This document shows positions 8,068-17,376 of a stretch of 39,239 nt of DNA, piece after piece (the first letter of the stretch is position 1; the number at the start of each line of letters is the position of its first letter). Source of the stretch: Gemmatimonadota bacterium (GTDB taxonomy: Bacteria; Gemmatimonadota; Gemmatimonadetes; Gemmatimonadales; Gemmatimonadaceae); NCBI GenBank assembly GCA_016182795.1, contig JACPFW010000004.1:1-39239 (forward strand), written 5' to 3'. The position numbers and the translations under genes are program-made. The notes beneath the pieces are model-generated. The model was given only the letters and a program-made list of their open reading frames with translations. It searched no databases and had not been told where the DNA came from.

Positions 8068-8645
8068 TAGCCACTCCCCATGCCGGCAAATCCCATGAAC
8101 GCCATGGACATGCACGACGCGATGATAAGCACGAGCCCCATGCGCTTCGCCAAGGCCGGCACATCGGCCACGTCGAGCCGCTCGCGGATGGACGCCATGA
8201 GCGTGAGCGCGAGCGTCAGCCCGAGCCCGCCGCCCAGGGCGTAAACGACCGCCTCAATCAGGTTGTACCCGCGCGTCGTCTGCGTGAGCGCGAGGTACAG
8301 GATGGCGCAGTTCGTCGTGATCAGCGGCAGGTAGATGCCGAGTTCGCGGAACAGCACCGGCAGGTATTTCTTGATCGCCATCTCGACGATCTGCACCAGC
8401 GACGCGATGACGACAATGAACGCGATGGTGCGCAGGTACGGCGTGGTGACCAGCACCCAGCTATTGAGGATCCAGACAGCCACGGCCGTCATCACCAGCA
8501 CGAACGTGTTGGCCGCGCCGAGGCGCCAGCCGGTGTCCATCTTCGTGGTCACGCCGAAGAACGAGCACAGCCCGAGGAACAGGGCGAGCGTGAAGTTGTT
8601 GAGCAGCAGGGTGGAGAAAAAGATCCACGACAGGTTGGCAATCAC
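8067..8645 (-). CDS. rnfA: Rnf electron transport complex subunit A
   Basis: A 192-residue integral membrane subunit with about six helices, homologous to NqrE. Together with RnfE it forms the membrane core holding an iron centre bound by four cysteines at the subunit interface. Two of these are visible in LFLGLCSFFGV and LITTNCAILYLAL. The start is GTG at 8645, overlapping the rnfE stop as GTGA; the longer reading to 8768 runs back through rnfE in another frame. It is full length for the family. Followed by the four-cysteine small protein with a one-base overlap. Confidence 0.96.
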   Translation of the reverse strand: MIANLSWIFFSTLLLNNFTLALFLGLCSFFGVTTKMDTGWRLGAANTFVLVMTAVAVWILNSWVLVTTPYLRTIAFIVVIASLVQIVEMAIKKYLPVLFRELGIYLPLITTNCAILYLALTQTTRGYNLIEAVVYALGGGLGLTLALTLMASIRERLDVADVPALAKRMGLVLIIASCMSMAFMGFAGMGSG

Positions 8646-9340
8646 CGGGCCACCCCCACGAGCTGAGCATTGAGCTGGGCCTTCTTGCGTTCGCCCCACC
8701 AACCCATCGCCAGGAACATGAGCCCCATCGTCAGGAAGCCGCCCGGGGGCATGATCATGAAGACCCACGGCTCATAGTGCGGTCCGAAGACCGAGACGCC
8801 GAGGAACGTGCCGGAGCCGAGCACCTCGCGCACGATGCACATGAACGTCAGCGCTAAGGTGAAGCCCAGTCCTTGTCCCAGGGCGTCCATCAGCGCGCGC
8901 GACGGCTTCACCTTGCCGGCGAACGCCTCGGCGCGCCCGAGGATGATGCAGTTCACGACGATGAGCGGCACGAACGGACCAAGCGTTCGCGACAGCAGCG
9001 GCGAATAGGCCTGCATCACGAGATCCGCGATCGTCACGAACGTCGCGATGATCAGGATGTAGGTGGCGAGGCGCACCTCAGTGGGAATGATCTTGCGCAG
9101 CAGCGAAATGAAGAGCGACGAGAAGACGAGCACGAACAGCGTCGCCGCCCCCATGCCGAGGCCGTTCTTCACCTGGTTGCTGATGGCCATCGTCGGGCAC
9201 AGCCCGAGCATCTGGATCAGCACCGGATTGTCGTCGGCGATGCCGCGCCAGAAATCAATCCACAACGGCTGCGGCGGCGGCGCGCCCGGCACGATCGGTT
9301 CCGGCGCCTGCTCGATAGTTTCAACTTCGACGGCGGTCAC
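8642..9340 (-). CDS. rnfE: Rnf electron transport complex subunit E
   Basis: A 232-residue membrane protein, the NqrD homologue and inverted-topology partner of RnfA. Family motifs: NPVLIQMLGLCPTMAIS and PLIVVNCIILGRAEAFA, which supply the two iron-centre cysteines. About six helices follow a Pro-rich N-terminal tail of some 25 residues that is longer than usual. The start is GTG at 9340, overlapping the rnfG stop (GTGA). The C-terminus is a short charged tail after GWWGERKKAQ, as in other RnfE proteins. Confidence 0.96.
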   Translation of the reverse strand: MTAVEVETIEQAPEPIVPGAPPPQPLWIDFWRGIADDNPVLIQMLGLCPTMAISNQVKNGLGMGAATLFVLVFSSLFISLLRKIIPTEVRLATYILIIATFVTIADLVMQAYSPLLSRTLGPFVPLIVVNCIILGRAEAFAGKVKPSRALMDALGQGLGFTLALTFMCIVREVLGSGTFLGVSVFGPHYEPWVFMIMPPGGFLTMGLMFLAMGWWGERKKAQLNAQLVGVAR

Positions 9341-10011
9341 TTGCCACCCTCCTTCTCATAGGCCTCGAACCGCGGCTTCCACGTTCCGACGGCCTTGTTG
9401 ATCACCTTGATCACCGCCTTCGACGTGATCGTCGCGCCGGTGATGGTCTGCACCGTGCTCGGGTCCGTCGTTGGGTTCTTGTCGCCCTTCAGCGGGTTCG
9501 CCAGCTTGCCGATGAAGCGGTTCTGGAACACGGTGTCCCGTTCAATCTTGTCGCCGAGTCCCGGCGTCTCTGACTGCGCCAGCACCTTGAAGCCGGTCAG
9601 CGCGCCGGTGGTCGGGTTGAACCCCACCATCAGCCGCACGTCGTTCGCGAATCCGGGGGCGGCGTCTTCCACCGCCACGCCAATGCGCTCGCCGTTCGCG
9701 TTGAGGCCCATGAACACCTTCTCGGCGTCGAGCAGGTCCACGCCCGCCGGCGGCGTGCGCGACAGCTTGCCGGCGACGAGGTAGAGCGTGTCAAGCTTGG
9801 CCGGACCGCCCAGCACTTCCTTGACCGCCACCTCCACCTTCTCGGCGGCGAACTTCCGGATCGGCGGCAAGGTCTTCTGATAGGTGTAGGCGAGGATGCC
9901 GCCGCCCAGCGCCCCGAAGAAGGCGAGCGTGAACAGCAACCGCGCCGTCGAGCTCCCCGCGTCGGGCGTCGGGGACGACGAAGCCCCATGGGAATGTTCG
10001 TGGCCGCTCAT
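9337..10011 (-). CDS. rnfG: Rnf electron transport complex subunit G (covalent-FMN subunit)
   Basis: A 224-residue protein with one membrane anchor (about 25-45, LLFTLAFFGALGGGILAYTY) and an extracytoplasmic FMN-binding domain. The covalent flavinylation motif is TGATITS near residue 190; the threonine of the S/T-GAT-x-T/S motif receives FMN from ApbE. ETPGLGDKI is another family hallmark. ATG 10011 overlaps the rnfD stop as ATGA; the longer frame to 10377 is antisense-like reading through rnfD. The N-terminus is His-rich (MSGHEHSHG), which is unusual and of unknown meaning. Confidence 0.95.
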   Translation of the reverse strand: MSGHEHSHGASSSPTPDAGSSTARLLFTLAFFGALGGGILAYTYQKTLPPIRKFAAEKVEVAVKEVLGGPAKLDTLYLVAGKLSRTPPAGVDLLDAEKVFMGLNANGERIGVAVEDAAPGFANDVRLMVGFNPTTGALTGFKVLAQSETPGLGDKIERDTVFQNRFIGKLANPLKGDKNPTTDPSTVQTITGATITSKAVIKVINKAVGTWKPRFEAYEKEGGK

Positions 10012-11012
10012 GACTTGGCCTCCTTCATCTTCACGGTGCCAAAGACGCGCGGATGGGTCACGCGATTGATGAGCGGCGTGAACGCGTTCATGATGAGAAT
10101 CGCGTACATCACCCCTTCCGGCAGACCGCCGTAGACGCGAATCACAACGACGAGCGCGCCGGTGCAGGCTCCGAAAATCCATCGGCCCTGATTGGTGGTC
10201 GGCACGGTGACCATGTCGGTCGCCATGTAGACGGCGCCCAGCATCAGGCCGCCGGAGAAGATGTGGAACATCCCGTCCGCCGCCCTCGCCGGATTGACCC
10301 AATGCAGGATCTGCCCCAGCACGAACACGGCAACGATAATCGACACCGGCGACCGCCAGTTGAGGTATCCTTTCCACGCGAGGAACGCGCCGCAGAGCAG
10401 GATGATGACTGCCGACGTCTCGCCGACCGAGCCGCCCGTCGTGCCAAGCACGAGGTCGACGATCGGCGTCAGCTTCTGCTCAAACTTGAACAGGCCGAGC
10501 GGCGTCGCCGACGTGAGCACGTCGTGCGCCGGTGACGTGAATGGGAAGGCGAACAGATCGCCCTTGAGCGTCAAGAAGTCGCCACCCGGCTTGGGCCACG
10601 TGGTGATGGCCACGGGGAAGGCCGTCTGCAGGAACGCGCGGCCGATGAGCGCGGGGTTGAACCCGTTCTGCCCGAGCCCGCCCCAGATGGCCTTGCCAAA
10701 CGCGATGCCAAAGAACCCGCCGAGCACCGCCATCCACAGCGGCATGCCGGGCGGAAGCGAGAGGCCGAGCAGCAGGCCGGTGATCATCGCCGATCCGTCG
10801 CGCAGCGCCCCGGGGCGCCCGAGCCAGCGCTCGGTGAGCAGCGCGCCGAGCGTGGAGGCGAGGATGACGAGAATGGCGCTGATGCCGAAGAAGAACGCCG
10901 AGCTGAGAATGACGGGGATGAGGCTCGCCGCCACCGTCCACATAATGCGCGGCGTCGTATCCCGGTCCTTGAGATGCGGCGACGCGGCGACAATCAGGTT
11001 GGGCGCGGTCAT
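10008..11012 (-). CDS. rnfD: Rnf electron transport complex subunit D (covalent-FMN membrane subunit)
   Basis: A 334-residue polytopic membrane protein, the NqrB homologue. It starts with the conserved SPHLKDRDTTPRIMW. The flavinylation site is in DVLTSATPL (about residue 170), where the threonine carries FMN in characterised homologues. FNPALIGRAF and the C-terminal GVMYAILIMNAFTPLINR stretch are further family marks. RnfD is thought to form the ion pathway. ATG 11012 overlaps the rnfC stop (ATGA). Confidence 0.96.
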   Translation of the reverse strand: MTAPNLIVAASPHLKDRDTTPRIMWTVAASLIPVILSSAFFFGISAILVILASTLGALLTERWLGRPGALRDGSAMITGLLLGLSLPPGMPLWMAVLGGFFGIAFGKAIWGGLGQNGFNPALIGRAFLQTAFPVAITTWPKPGGDFLTLKGDLFAFPFTSPAHDVLTSATPLGLFKFEQKLTPIVDLVLGTTGGSVGETSAVIILLCGAFLAWKGYLNWRSPVSIIVAVFVLGQILHWVNPARAADGMFHIFSGGLMLGAVYMATDMVTVPTTNQGRWIFGACTGALVVVIRVYGGLPEGVMYAILIMNAFTPLINRVTHPRVFGTVKMKEAKS

Positions 11013-12337
11013 GCGGCCCCCACCGTTGGATTGCGGCGCAAAGCCGCCTTGCTGGCCTGGAACAGCTGCGACAACGGAATGTTGGACGGGCAGACGTACG
11101 AGCACGACCCGCACAGCATGCAGTCGGCCAGGTGGTTTTCGGTCATCTCGTCAAAGCGCTTCACGCGCGCGAGATCGCCGAGCCACGAGGGATTCAGGAA
11201 GACGGGGCATGCCTCGAGGCAGCGCCCGCAGTGGATGCACGGATAGACCGCGTCGGCGCGCACTTCATCGCTGGTGAGCACCACCACACCCGTCGTCCCC
11301 TTGATCACCGGGGCTTCGAGGTTGGCGAGTGCCTGCCCCATCATCGGGCCGCCGATGATCACCTCGGCCGCGTTCGGCGTGACGCCGTCGCAATAGGCGA
11401 GCAGGTCCTTCATCTTGGTGCCGACCGGCACAATCAGGTTGGCCGGACGCGAGAGCCCGTGGCCGGTGACGGTCACGATGCGCTCGAGCAGCGGCAGTCC
11501 GGTGTCGAACACCTCGGCGATCGCCGCCAGCGAGCCGACGTTCTGCACCACGACGCCGACGCTCACCGGAAGCTTGCCGGAAGGCACTTCCACACCGGTG
11601 ACGGCGTGGATGAGCATCTTCTCGGCGCCCTGCGGATACTTCACCGTCATCGGCAGGATCGTGACGTCCAGGTCCGTTGGTCGAGTTCTTTCCAGGGCGG
11701 CAATGGCGTCGGGCTTGTTCTTCTCGACGCCGATCACGGCCTTCTTCACACCGAGCGTGTGCATCATCACGCGGCAGCCGAAGTGCACGCGCTCCGGAAA
11801 CTCCACCATCGTCCGATGGTCGGAGGTCAGGTACGGTTCGCACTCGGCGCCGTTGATGATGAGCGTGTGGACGCGGTAGTCCTTGGGCGGCGCGAGCTTG
11901 ACGTGCGTGGGGAACGCGGCGCCGCCGAGTCCGACGACGCCGGCATCCTGCACGGCCTTGATGACCTGCTCGACGCTGAGCCCCGCCCACTGCGGCACCA
12001 TGCGCGGGCGTGCCGCCTGCAGCGCGTACTTATCGACGGCAATGCGCACCGACTGCGCGTAGCTGCCGTCCGGATGCGGCCACAGGCCGATCGCGGACAC
12101 CGTGCCCGCGGCCGACGCGTGGATGGGCACCGACATATAGCCATCGGCGAGGCCAACCGGATCGCCGCGCTCGACGTAATCGCCCACTTTCACGCACAGC
12201 GTGGCCGGCTTGCCGGCGTGCTGGCGCAGGGGGAGGACGATCTCATCGGGGTACGGCATGCGGCGGATGGGGAGCCCACTGGTGAGCCCCTTCTCCTCCG
12301 GCGGATGGACGCCGTGCTTGAACCCGAAGAATGCCAT
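11009..12337 (-). CDS. rnfC: Rnf electron transport complex subunit C (NADH-binding Fe-S subunit)
   Basis: A 442-residue cytoplasmic subunit related to NqrA and to NuoF of complex I. It shows the RnfC N-terminal barrel-like region, the nucleotide/flavin-binding motif GVVGLGGAAFPTHVKL (about 135-150) with NGAECEPYLTSDHR, and two [4Fe-4S] motifs near the C-terminus: CIHCGRCLEACP and CMLCGSCSYVCP. RnfC exchanges electrons with NAD(H). ATG 12337 shares one base with the stop of the upstream PFOR gene; GAGG lies eight bases before it. It has no long C-terminal repeat extension of the kind found in some gammaproteobacterial RsxC. Confidence 0.96.
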   Translation of the reverse strand: MAFFGFKHGVHPPEEKGLTSGLPIRRMPYPDEIVLPLRQHAGKPATLCVKVGDYVERGDPVGLADGYMSVPIHASAAGTVSAIGLWPHPDGSYAQSVRIAVDKYALQAARPRMVPQWAGLSVEQVIKAVQDAGVVGLGGAAFPTHVKLAPPKDYRVHTLIINGAECEPYLTSDHRTMVEFPERVHFGCRVMMHTLGVKKAVIGVEKNKPDAIAALERTRPTDLDVTILPMTVKYPQGAEKMLIHAVTGVEVPSGKLPVSVGVVVQNVGSLAAIAEVFDTGLPLLERIVTVTGHGLSRPANLIVPVGTKMKDLLAYCDGVTPNAAEVIIGGPMMGQALANLEAPVIKGTTGVVVLTSDEVRADAVYPCIHCGRCLEACPVFLNPSWLGDLARVKRFDEMTENHLADCMLCGSCSYVCPSNIPLSQLFQASKAALRRNPTVGAA

Positions 12338-15300
12338 CAGTTGAACCTCGCGGCGCGCTTCACCCACTTCTCCAGGTCCTTCTCCTTCGGATTGACCGGC
12401 GTCCCTGGATGGATGATGGAAACCGGGCAGCGTTCGGCGGCGAGCACGAGCTGCTGGAACGTGCCGGCGTTGACGTCCTTGACCTCCGCCTGCTTGGCGG
12501 CGTTGTAGGCGAACATCTTCTTGTTCAGGTTGGTGCACTCATTGCAGCTCGTGCACCGCACCGAGTCGATGTACGCCTCGAGGGCGAGCGAGTCGTCCTC
12601 TTCCTCGGCCGGCGCGGCGGCCGGCGCGGTTGCCACCGCGGTGGCCGTTGCCGTGGCCGCGGCCGGCGCGGCCTCCACCACCGCAGCCGGCGCGGCCGCA
12701 ACCGGCGCCGCCGCCGCGGCGGGCGCCGACGATCCGTTGCCCGACGACGGCTCCACCGCCGGCAGTGTCGCCAGCAGTTCGTTGAGCGCGCCGCTGCCGC
12801 CATGCCGCATGATCCCCTCGGCGAGGCGACGCGCGATCTGCGTCGGATAGTCTTTCTTGAGCTGCGCCATCTTGGCTTCGTACTCGGCGCGCAGCGCGTT
12901 CATCTTGACCTCGAACTCGGCCTCGATCTCGCCCGACACCGTATTGCGCGCGGCGTCCGACACGATGATGCCGGCCAGCTGGCGCAGCTGCGACCAGTGC
13001 TGCAGCCGCTCGTCGGCGAGCAGGCCCATCTCGCGCGACACCTTGAGGCGCCGCAGCTGGCGCTTCTTGTTCACCGCGAAGATGAACGGCGTCTTCCCCT
13101 CGCGCTCCTCCTTCGAGAGCTTGAGGTAGTCGGCGAACGGAATCGCGTACTCGTACAGGTCCTTGGGCAGGTCCGAGAAGTGCTGCTTGAAGCGCGCCTC
13201 GGTGGCCGCCCAGTCCGCCACCGTCAGCGGCACTTCCATCCGCTGCTCCTTGCCCTCGTCATCGAGGTAGAGCAGTTCGTACGTCGGCCAGTCGGACTCG
13301 GGCGACGGATTGCCCTCGAGCGACAGGCAGTCGGCGAAGGTCGGACCGGCGTCCGGATCGTACGTGAGGAACGGGAAGGCGCGGCTCTCGAGCGCAAAGC
13401 GCGCCGCTTCCTGCGACCAGTCGTCGGCCAGCCCGTGTTCCACCGGGCACGGCGTGTAGATGTTGAACAGCACCGGGCGCCGCTTGTGCATGCCCTTGAG
13501 CACGCCGGCGATCAGGTGCGACGCCGCCGCCTGCGAGGACTGGTGCACGAACGTGCCGCGGTGCGCGATGCCGATGAGGCCGAGTTCCTTGCGGATCTCG
13601 GACTTGCCGTGCTGGGCCTTGCCGAAGGCCGACATGTCGGCCACCTGCCCCGTGAAGCCCGAGGTGCAGGCCTGGCCGCCGGTGTTGGAGTACACCTGCG
13701 TGTCGAGCACCACCACGCGCACCGGCTTGCCCGAGGCAAGGAGTCGCGAGAGGTTCTGGAATCCGATGTCGAGCATCGCGCCGTCGCCGCCCATGGCGAT
13801 GATCGGCGGGCAGAGGAAGAACTCCTCGTCCGTGAACTCCTTCCAGTTGAACGTCTTGAACGCGGCCTCGTCGACCATATGGTCGTACGTGCCGTCCACC
13901 AGCTTCTCGGCGCGGCGCACGGCAATAAAGCCGTCGGCCATCTTGCGCATGTGGGCGTCGAACAGGCCGACGGCCACGGACGTCGAGTCCTGGAACAGGT
14001 GGTTGACCCACGGGAACGGATACGGGTTGTACGGATACGTCGACGCCCACACCGACGAGCAACCGGTGGAGTTCGCCATGCCGACCATCGCGCGACCCTT
14101 ACCGCTCGGGCCTTCCATATACCGCCACCGCAGGTCCTTCAGCTCGGCCGTCGCCTTGGCGAACAGTTCGAGCTGATGGCGCTGGTGGGCGTCGAGCTTC
14201 ACCGCGTCGCTCTTGCCGCTCATCGCGGCGGCGAGGTCGGCGGTGGCGCCCACGATGGCGCGCGCCTTCTCTTCGATGCCGGCGATCAGCGCGTCGAGCT
14301 TGGCCACCTGCTTGGCGACCTTCGGCTGCATCTGCGCGAAGATCGTCGAGAGAATCAGGTGCACCGCCGTCTTCTCGCCGCAGCCCATGCAGGCGCCGTC
14401 GCCGCCGACCATGGCGCGATACGTGCTCTTCTTGAGGAGCAGCGACGACAGCACGCCGATGCCCTCGTCGACGTCGGCGACGTTGATGAAACGGTCGTCG
14501 GTGTCGGGGAGCTTCTCCCACATCTCCCAGTTAGTGCGGAGCTTCTTCAGCGACGGCTCGTCCTGCTTGATCGTCTGCAGGGCGCCGTCGGGGCAGACTT
14601 CGACGCACAGGTTGCAGCCCTTGCACGTCTCGGGGTTGATGGTCACCGACAGCAGACCGCCGGTTCCCTTGGCCTTGCCCTCGAGCGCGTCGAAGAACGG
14701 CTTGGTGCGCGCCAGCGGGAAGCTGGCGATGCGCGCCTGCACCGCGTGGAACTCGGTGTCGGTGGCGGAGCGGCGCTCGGCGTCCCAGCCCATCTTATTG
14801 GCGACGTTCACATACGCCGTCGCAAAGGCGTCGGGCACCTTCGTTGTCGGATCCTTCTGCAGGATCTTCTGCGCTTCCTTGGCCCAGTTCTTCACCATCG
14901 GGCGGATGCGCTCCATCTTGAGGCCGTTCGTCGCCACGTCGACCGCGGCGTACAGCACGTCCTCAAAGCTGCTGACGAGCCCCGGAATGGCGGAGTCGGG
15001 GCACTGCGTCCAGCACTGCGCGCATCCCGTGCACTTGTCGGCCAGGAAGTTGGGCACCTCGAGGCGCACGCCGCTCATGTCGCGCACGGCGCCGGTGGCG
15101 GCGGGAATCGCGCTGATCGCGGCGAATGGATCGGCAATGCCGTCCTGCCCGATCTTGCACATCGCGCAGACCTGCTCCCAGAACCGCCCCTCGTGGCCGA
15201 TGCCCTGCTGCGCGTTGGGCGCATCGAGCAGGACCGGCATATGCGGCACGGCGCCCTTTTCTTCGGCGAATTCGCCGGCCACGGGCACCACTTCCTTCAC

Positions 15301-17376
15301 TTCGTCGTAGCCGCGGCGGATGACGCGCACGTTGTCTTCCACGATCCGCGCGCCCTTGCCGCCAAACTTCTTCTGCAGCTGCTTGCCGATGCCGACAAAC
15401 AGCGCCTCTTCCGTGGTGTTCTCGCGCGCGAGCAGCGGTGAGACGCGGAAGAACGCGCCCATGAACGCGGCGCCCTGCATGCGGTAGCGCAGTTCGGCTT
15501 CGGACGCCTCGCTCATGGCGATGGCGAAGGCGTCGAGGCAGTAGATCTTGATCTTCTTCTCGATGATCGTGCGCCGCGCCGTCGCCGGCAGGGTCTGCCA
15601 GAACGCGTCGGGCGCCAGGTCGGTCTGAATCACGAACACGCCGCCAGCGGCGAGGCCGGCCAGCGGATCGCTGTGGCGGAAGACGTTCGGGTCGGGCGAC
15701 AGCACCACGTCCACGTGCTTGAGTTCGCAGTTGAGCCGGATCGGCTCGTGCGCGAGCACGGCGTAGAACGTCGTCGGCTGCCCCTTCTTCTCCGAGCCGT
15801 ACTTGGGGTTCGCCTTGATGTGCATGTCGAACAGCTCAAAGGCGGTCATCGCGAGGTTCTTGCCCATCGTGATGGCGCCCCACCCGCCCACCGAGTGAAT
15901 CCGGAGCGCGGTTGAGCCTTCGGGCAGCAGATTGATGTCCGCCGACGGCGGCAGCGTCAGGTTGGCGAGCGCCGGATAGCTGTCGGTGAGCGTCTCCTGC
16001 CAGATCTGCAGCTTGGGCAGCTTGGTCCCTTCACGAATAAAGTCGATGCCCAGGTAGACCTGCCGGCGTCCCTTCCCCTGCGGCAGCATGTTCTCCACCG
16101 CGGCCACGATGTCGCCGGGCTGGAGATCGCGGCTGCCGAGTCCGAAGCAGGCCGAGAAGAAGTCGGGGATCTGGTCGGGCTTGAGCGCCGCCAGTCCTTC
16201 GTGCGCGTTGGCCTTGCGGCCGTTCTCGATGCCCTTGGCCAGCGCGGCGCGGATTTCGCGCAGCATCGGCGCATCCACCGCGAGCGGCTGGTCGGTGCGC
16301 TCCATCACGACGACGCCCTTCTTGCCGGCGAGCAGCCGCGTAATGAGGTCCGACGGGAACGGACGGAACATCGTCAGGTTGAGCACGCCCACCTTGAGGC
16401 CGCGCGTGGCGCGCAGGTGATCCACCACCGCCTCGGCGTTGCTCACCACCGACCCCTGGCCGGCGATCACCCAGTCGGCGTCGTCGAGGCGATATCCCGT
16501 GACGCGAGCGTACTTGCGCCCGGTGAGCTTGGCGAACTCGGCGAACGCCTGATCGGCGAGCTCGGCGATGTGGTCAAAGTAGAACGGGCGCTGGGCGGCG
16601 ACGCCCTGCGCGTAGCTGTCCTGGTTCTGTACGACGCCCACCATCGCCGGATAGTCGAGATCGAACATCTCGGGGATGCGGCGACGCGTGGCGCCGAACA
16701 CCATCCGCTGGGCCGGCGTTGGGCTGTCGATCATGTCCGCCGGATCGCCGAGGTACTCCTTGATGAGCTCGCGCTCGGGGAGGACCATCGATTCAATCAC
16801 GTGGCTCGTGAGGAAGCCGTCCTGCGCGATGATGCCCGGATTGAGCGACAGCTCAGCGATGCGGTGGGCCACGAGGTTGAGGTCGGCCGACTCCTGCACG
16901 TCCTTGGCGAACAGCTGGAAGAAGCCCGTGTCGTCCACCGCGTGGTAGTCATCGTGGCCGGCGTGCACGTTGAGCGCGTGCTTGGTGATGGCGCGGGCCG
17001 CGACGTTGAGCACGTAGGTCAGGCGCTTGCCGACCGCCGCGTACAGCGACTCATGCATGTAGGCGATGCCCTGCCCGCTCGAGAAGTTGGTCGAGCGCAG
17101 GCCGGCCATGCTCATGCCGGCGGTCACCGCGGCGGCGGCGTGCTCGCCTTCCGGCTCGAAGAACAGCAGCCGGCGACCGTTCACATTTTCCTTGCCCTCG
17201 GCGACCGCCTGGGCCCACCCTTCACCCATCTGCGTGGACGGGGTGATGGGGTACGCGCCGGCGGCTTCACTCCCCGCCGTCTCCATCGCCACTACGGCAT
17301 ACGATCCGTCGAGCGCCTGGCGCACGCCGGGGAATTTCGCTGTCTTGCCGGCATCGCCGGTCTTCGTCGCACTCAT
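12337..17376 (-). CDS. nifJ: Giant pyruvate:ferredoxin oxidoreductase-type enzyme with fused C-terminal ferredoxin
   Basis: A 1679-residue single-chain 2-oxoacid oxidoreductase; ordinary NifJ/PFOR is about 1170-1200. Order: alpha domains with YPITPSTQM (about 42-50) and an ARAITKHAL region matching the substrate-arginine segment of PFOR; gamma domain (GGWGAITMGKNLA); two [4Fe-4S] motifs, CTGCAQCWTQCP (about 780) and CKGCNLCVEVCP (about 916); thiamine-diphosphate domain with CMGCGEKT (about 995), TGCSS (about 1104), GDGAML (about 1194) and SNTGGQ. About 105 residues separate the CxxC and TGC cysteines, against about 25 in the D. africanus enzyme; the insert is helical. After the TPP domain come about 200 extra residues, a helical stretch, an Ala-rich linker and a one-cluster ferredoxin domain (CTSCNEC ... 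ERCP, about 1608-1650). ATG 17376 overlaps the rnfB stop and has GGAGG. Pyruvate is likely, not proven. Confidence 0.93.
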   Translation of the reverse strand: MSATKTGDAGKTAKFPGVRQALDGSYAVVAMETAGSEAAGAYPITPSTQMGEGWAQAVAEGKENVNGRRLLFFEPEGEHAAAAVTAGMSMAGLRSTNFSSGQGIAYMHESLYAAVGKRLTYVLNVAARAITKHALNVHAGHDDYHAVDDTGFFQLFAKDVQESADLNLVAHRIAELSLNPGIIAQDGFLTSHVIESMVLPERELIKEYLGDPADMIDSPTPAQRMVFGATRRRIPEMFDLDYPAMVGVVQNQDSYAQGVAAQRPFYFDHIAELADQAFAEFAKLTGRKYARVTGYRLDDADWVIAGQGSVVSNAEAVVDHLRATRGLKVGVLNLTMFRPFPSDLITRLLAGKKGVVVMERTDQPLAVDAPMLREIRAALAKGIENGRKANAHEGLAALKPDQIPDFFSACFGLGSRDLQPGDIVAAVENMLPQGKGRRQVYLGIDFIREGTKLPKLQIWQETLTDSYPALANLTLPPSADINLLPEGSTALRIHSVGGWGAITMGKNLAMTAFELFDMHIKANPKYGSEKKGQPTTFYAVLAHEPIRLNCELKHVDVVLSPDPNVFRHSDPLAGLAAGGVFVIQTDLAPDAFWQTLPATARRTIIEKKIKIYCLDAFAIAMSEASEAELRYRMQGAAFMGAFFRVSPLLARENTTEEALFVGIGKQLQKKFGGKGARIVEDNVRVIRRGYDEVKEVVPVAGEFAEEKGAVPHMPVLLDAPNAQQGIGHEGRFWEQVCAMCKIGQDGIADPFAAISAIPAATGAVRDMSGVRLEVPNFLADKCTGCAQCWTQCPDSAIPGLVSSFEDVLYAAVDVATNGLKMERIRPMVKNWAKEAQKILQKDPTTKVPDAFATAYVNVANKMGWDAERRSATDTEFHAVQARIASFPLARTKPFFDALEGKAKGTGGLLSVTINPETCKGCNLCVEVCPDGALQTIKQDEPSLKKLRTNWEMWEKLPDTDDRFINVADVDEGIGVLSSLLLKKSTYRAMVGGDGACMGCGEKTAVHLILSTIFAQMQPKVAKQVAKLDALIAGIEEKARAIVGATADLAAAMSGKSDAVKLDAHQRHQLELFAKATAELKDLRWRYMEGPSGKGRAMVGMANSTGCSSVWASTYPYNPYPFPWVNHLFQDSTSVAVGLFDAHMRKMADGFIAVRRAEKLVDGTYDHMVDEAAFKTFNWKEFTDEEFFLCPPIIAMGGDGAMLDIGFQNLSRLLASGKPVRVVVLDTQVYSNTGGQACTSGFTGQVADMSAFGKAQHGKSEIRKELGLIGIAHRGTFVHQSSQAAASHLIAGVLKGMHKRRPVLFNIYTPCPVEHGLADDWSQEAARFALESRAFPFLTYDPDAGPTFADCLSLEGNPSPESDWPTYELLYLDDEGKEQRMEVPLTVADWAATEARFKQHFSDLPKDLYEYAIPFADYLKLSKEEREGKTPFIFAVNKKRQLRRLKVSREMGLLADERLQHWSQLRQLAGIIVSDAARNTVSGEIEAEFEVKMNALRAEYEAKMAQLKKDYPTQIARRLAEGIMRHGGSGALNELLATLPAVEPSSGNGSSAPAAAAAPVAAAPAAVVEAAPAAATATATAVATAPAAAPAEEEDDSLALEAYIDSVRCTSCNECTNLNKKMFAYNAAKQAEVKDVNAGTFQQLVLAAERCPVSIIHPGTPVNPKEKDLEKWVKRAARFN

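Noticed and set aside
12331..15441. A 1036-codon plus-strand open frame opposite the giant PFOR gene
   Set aside because: It is the antisense shadow of a GC-rich gene: Arg/His/Val-rich composition, no motif, while the minus-strand frame has complete PFOR domains.
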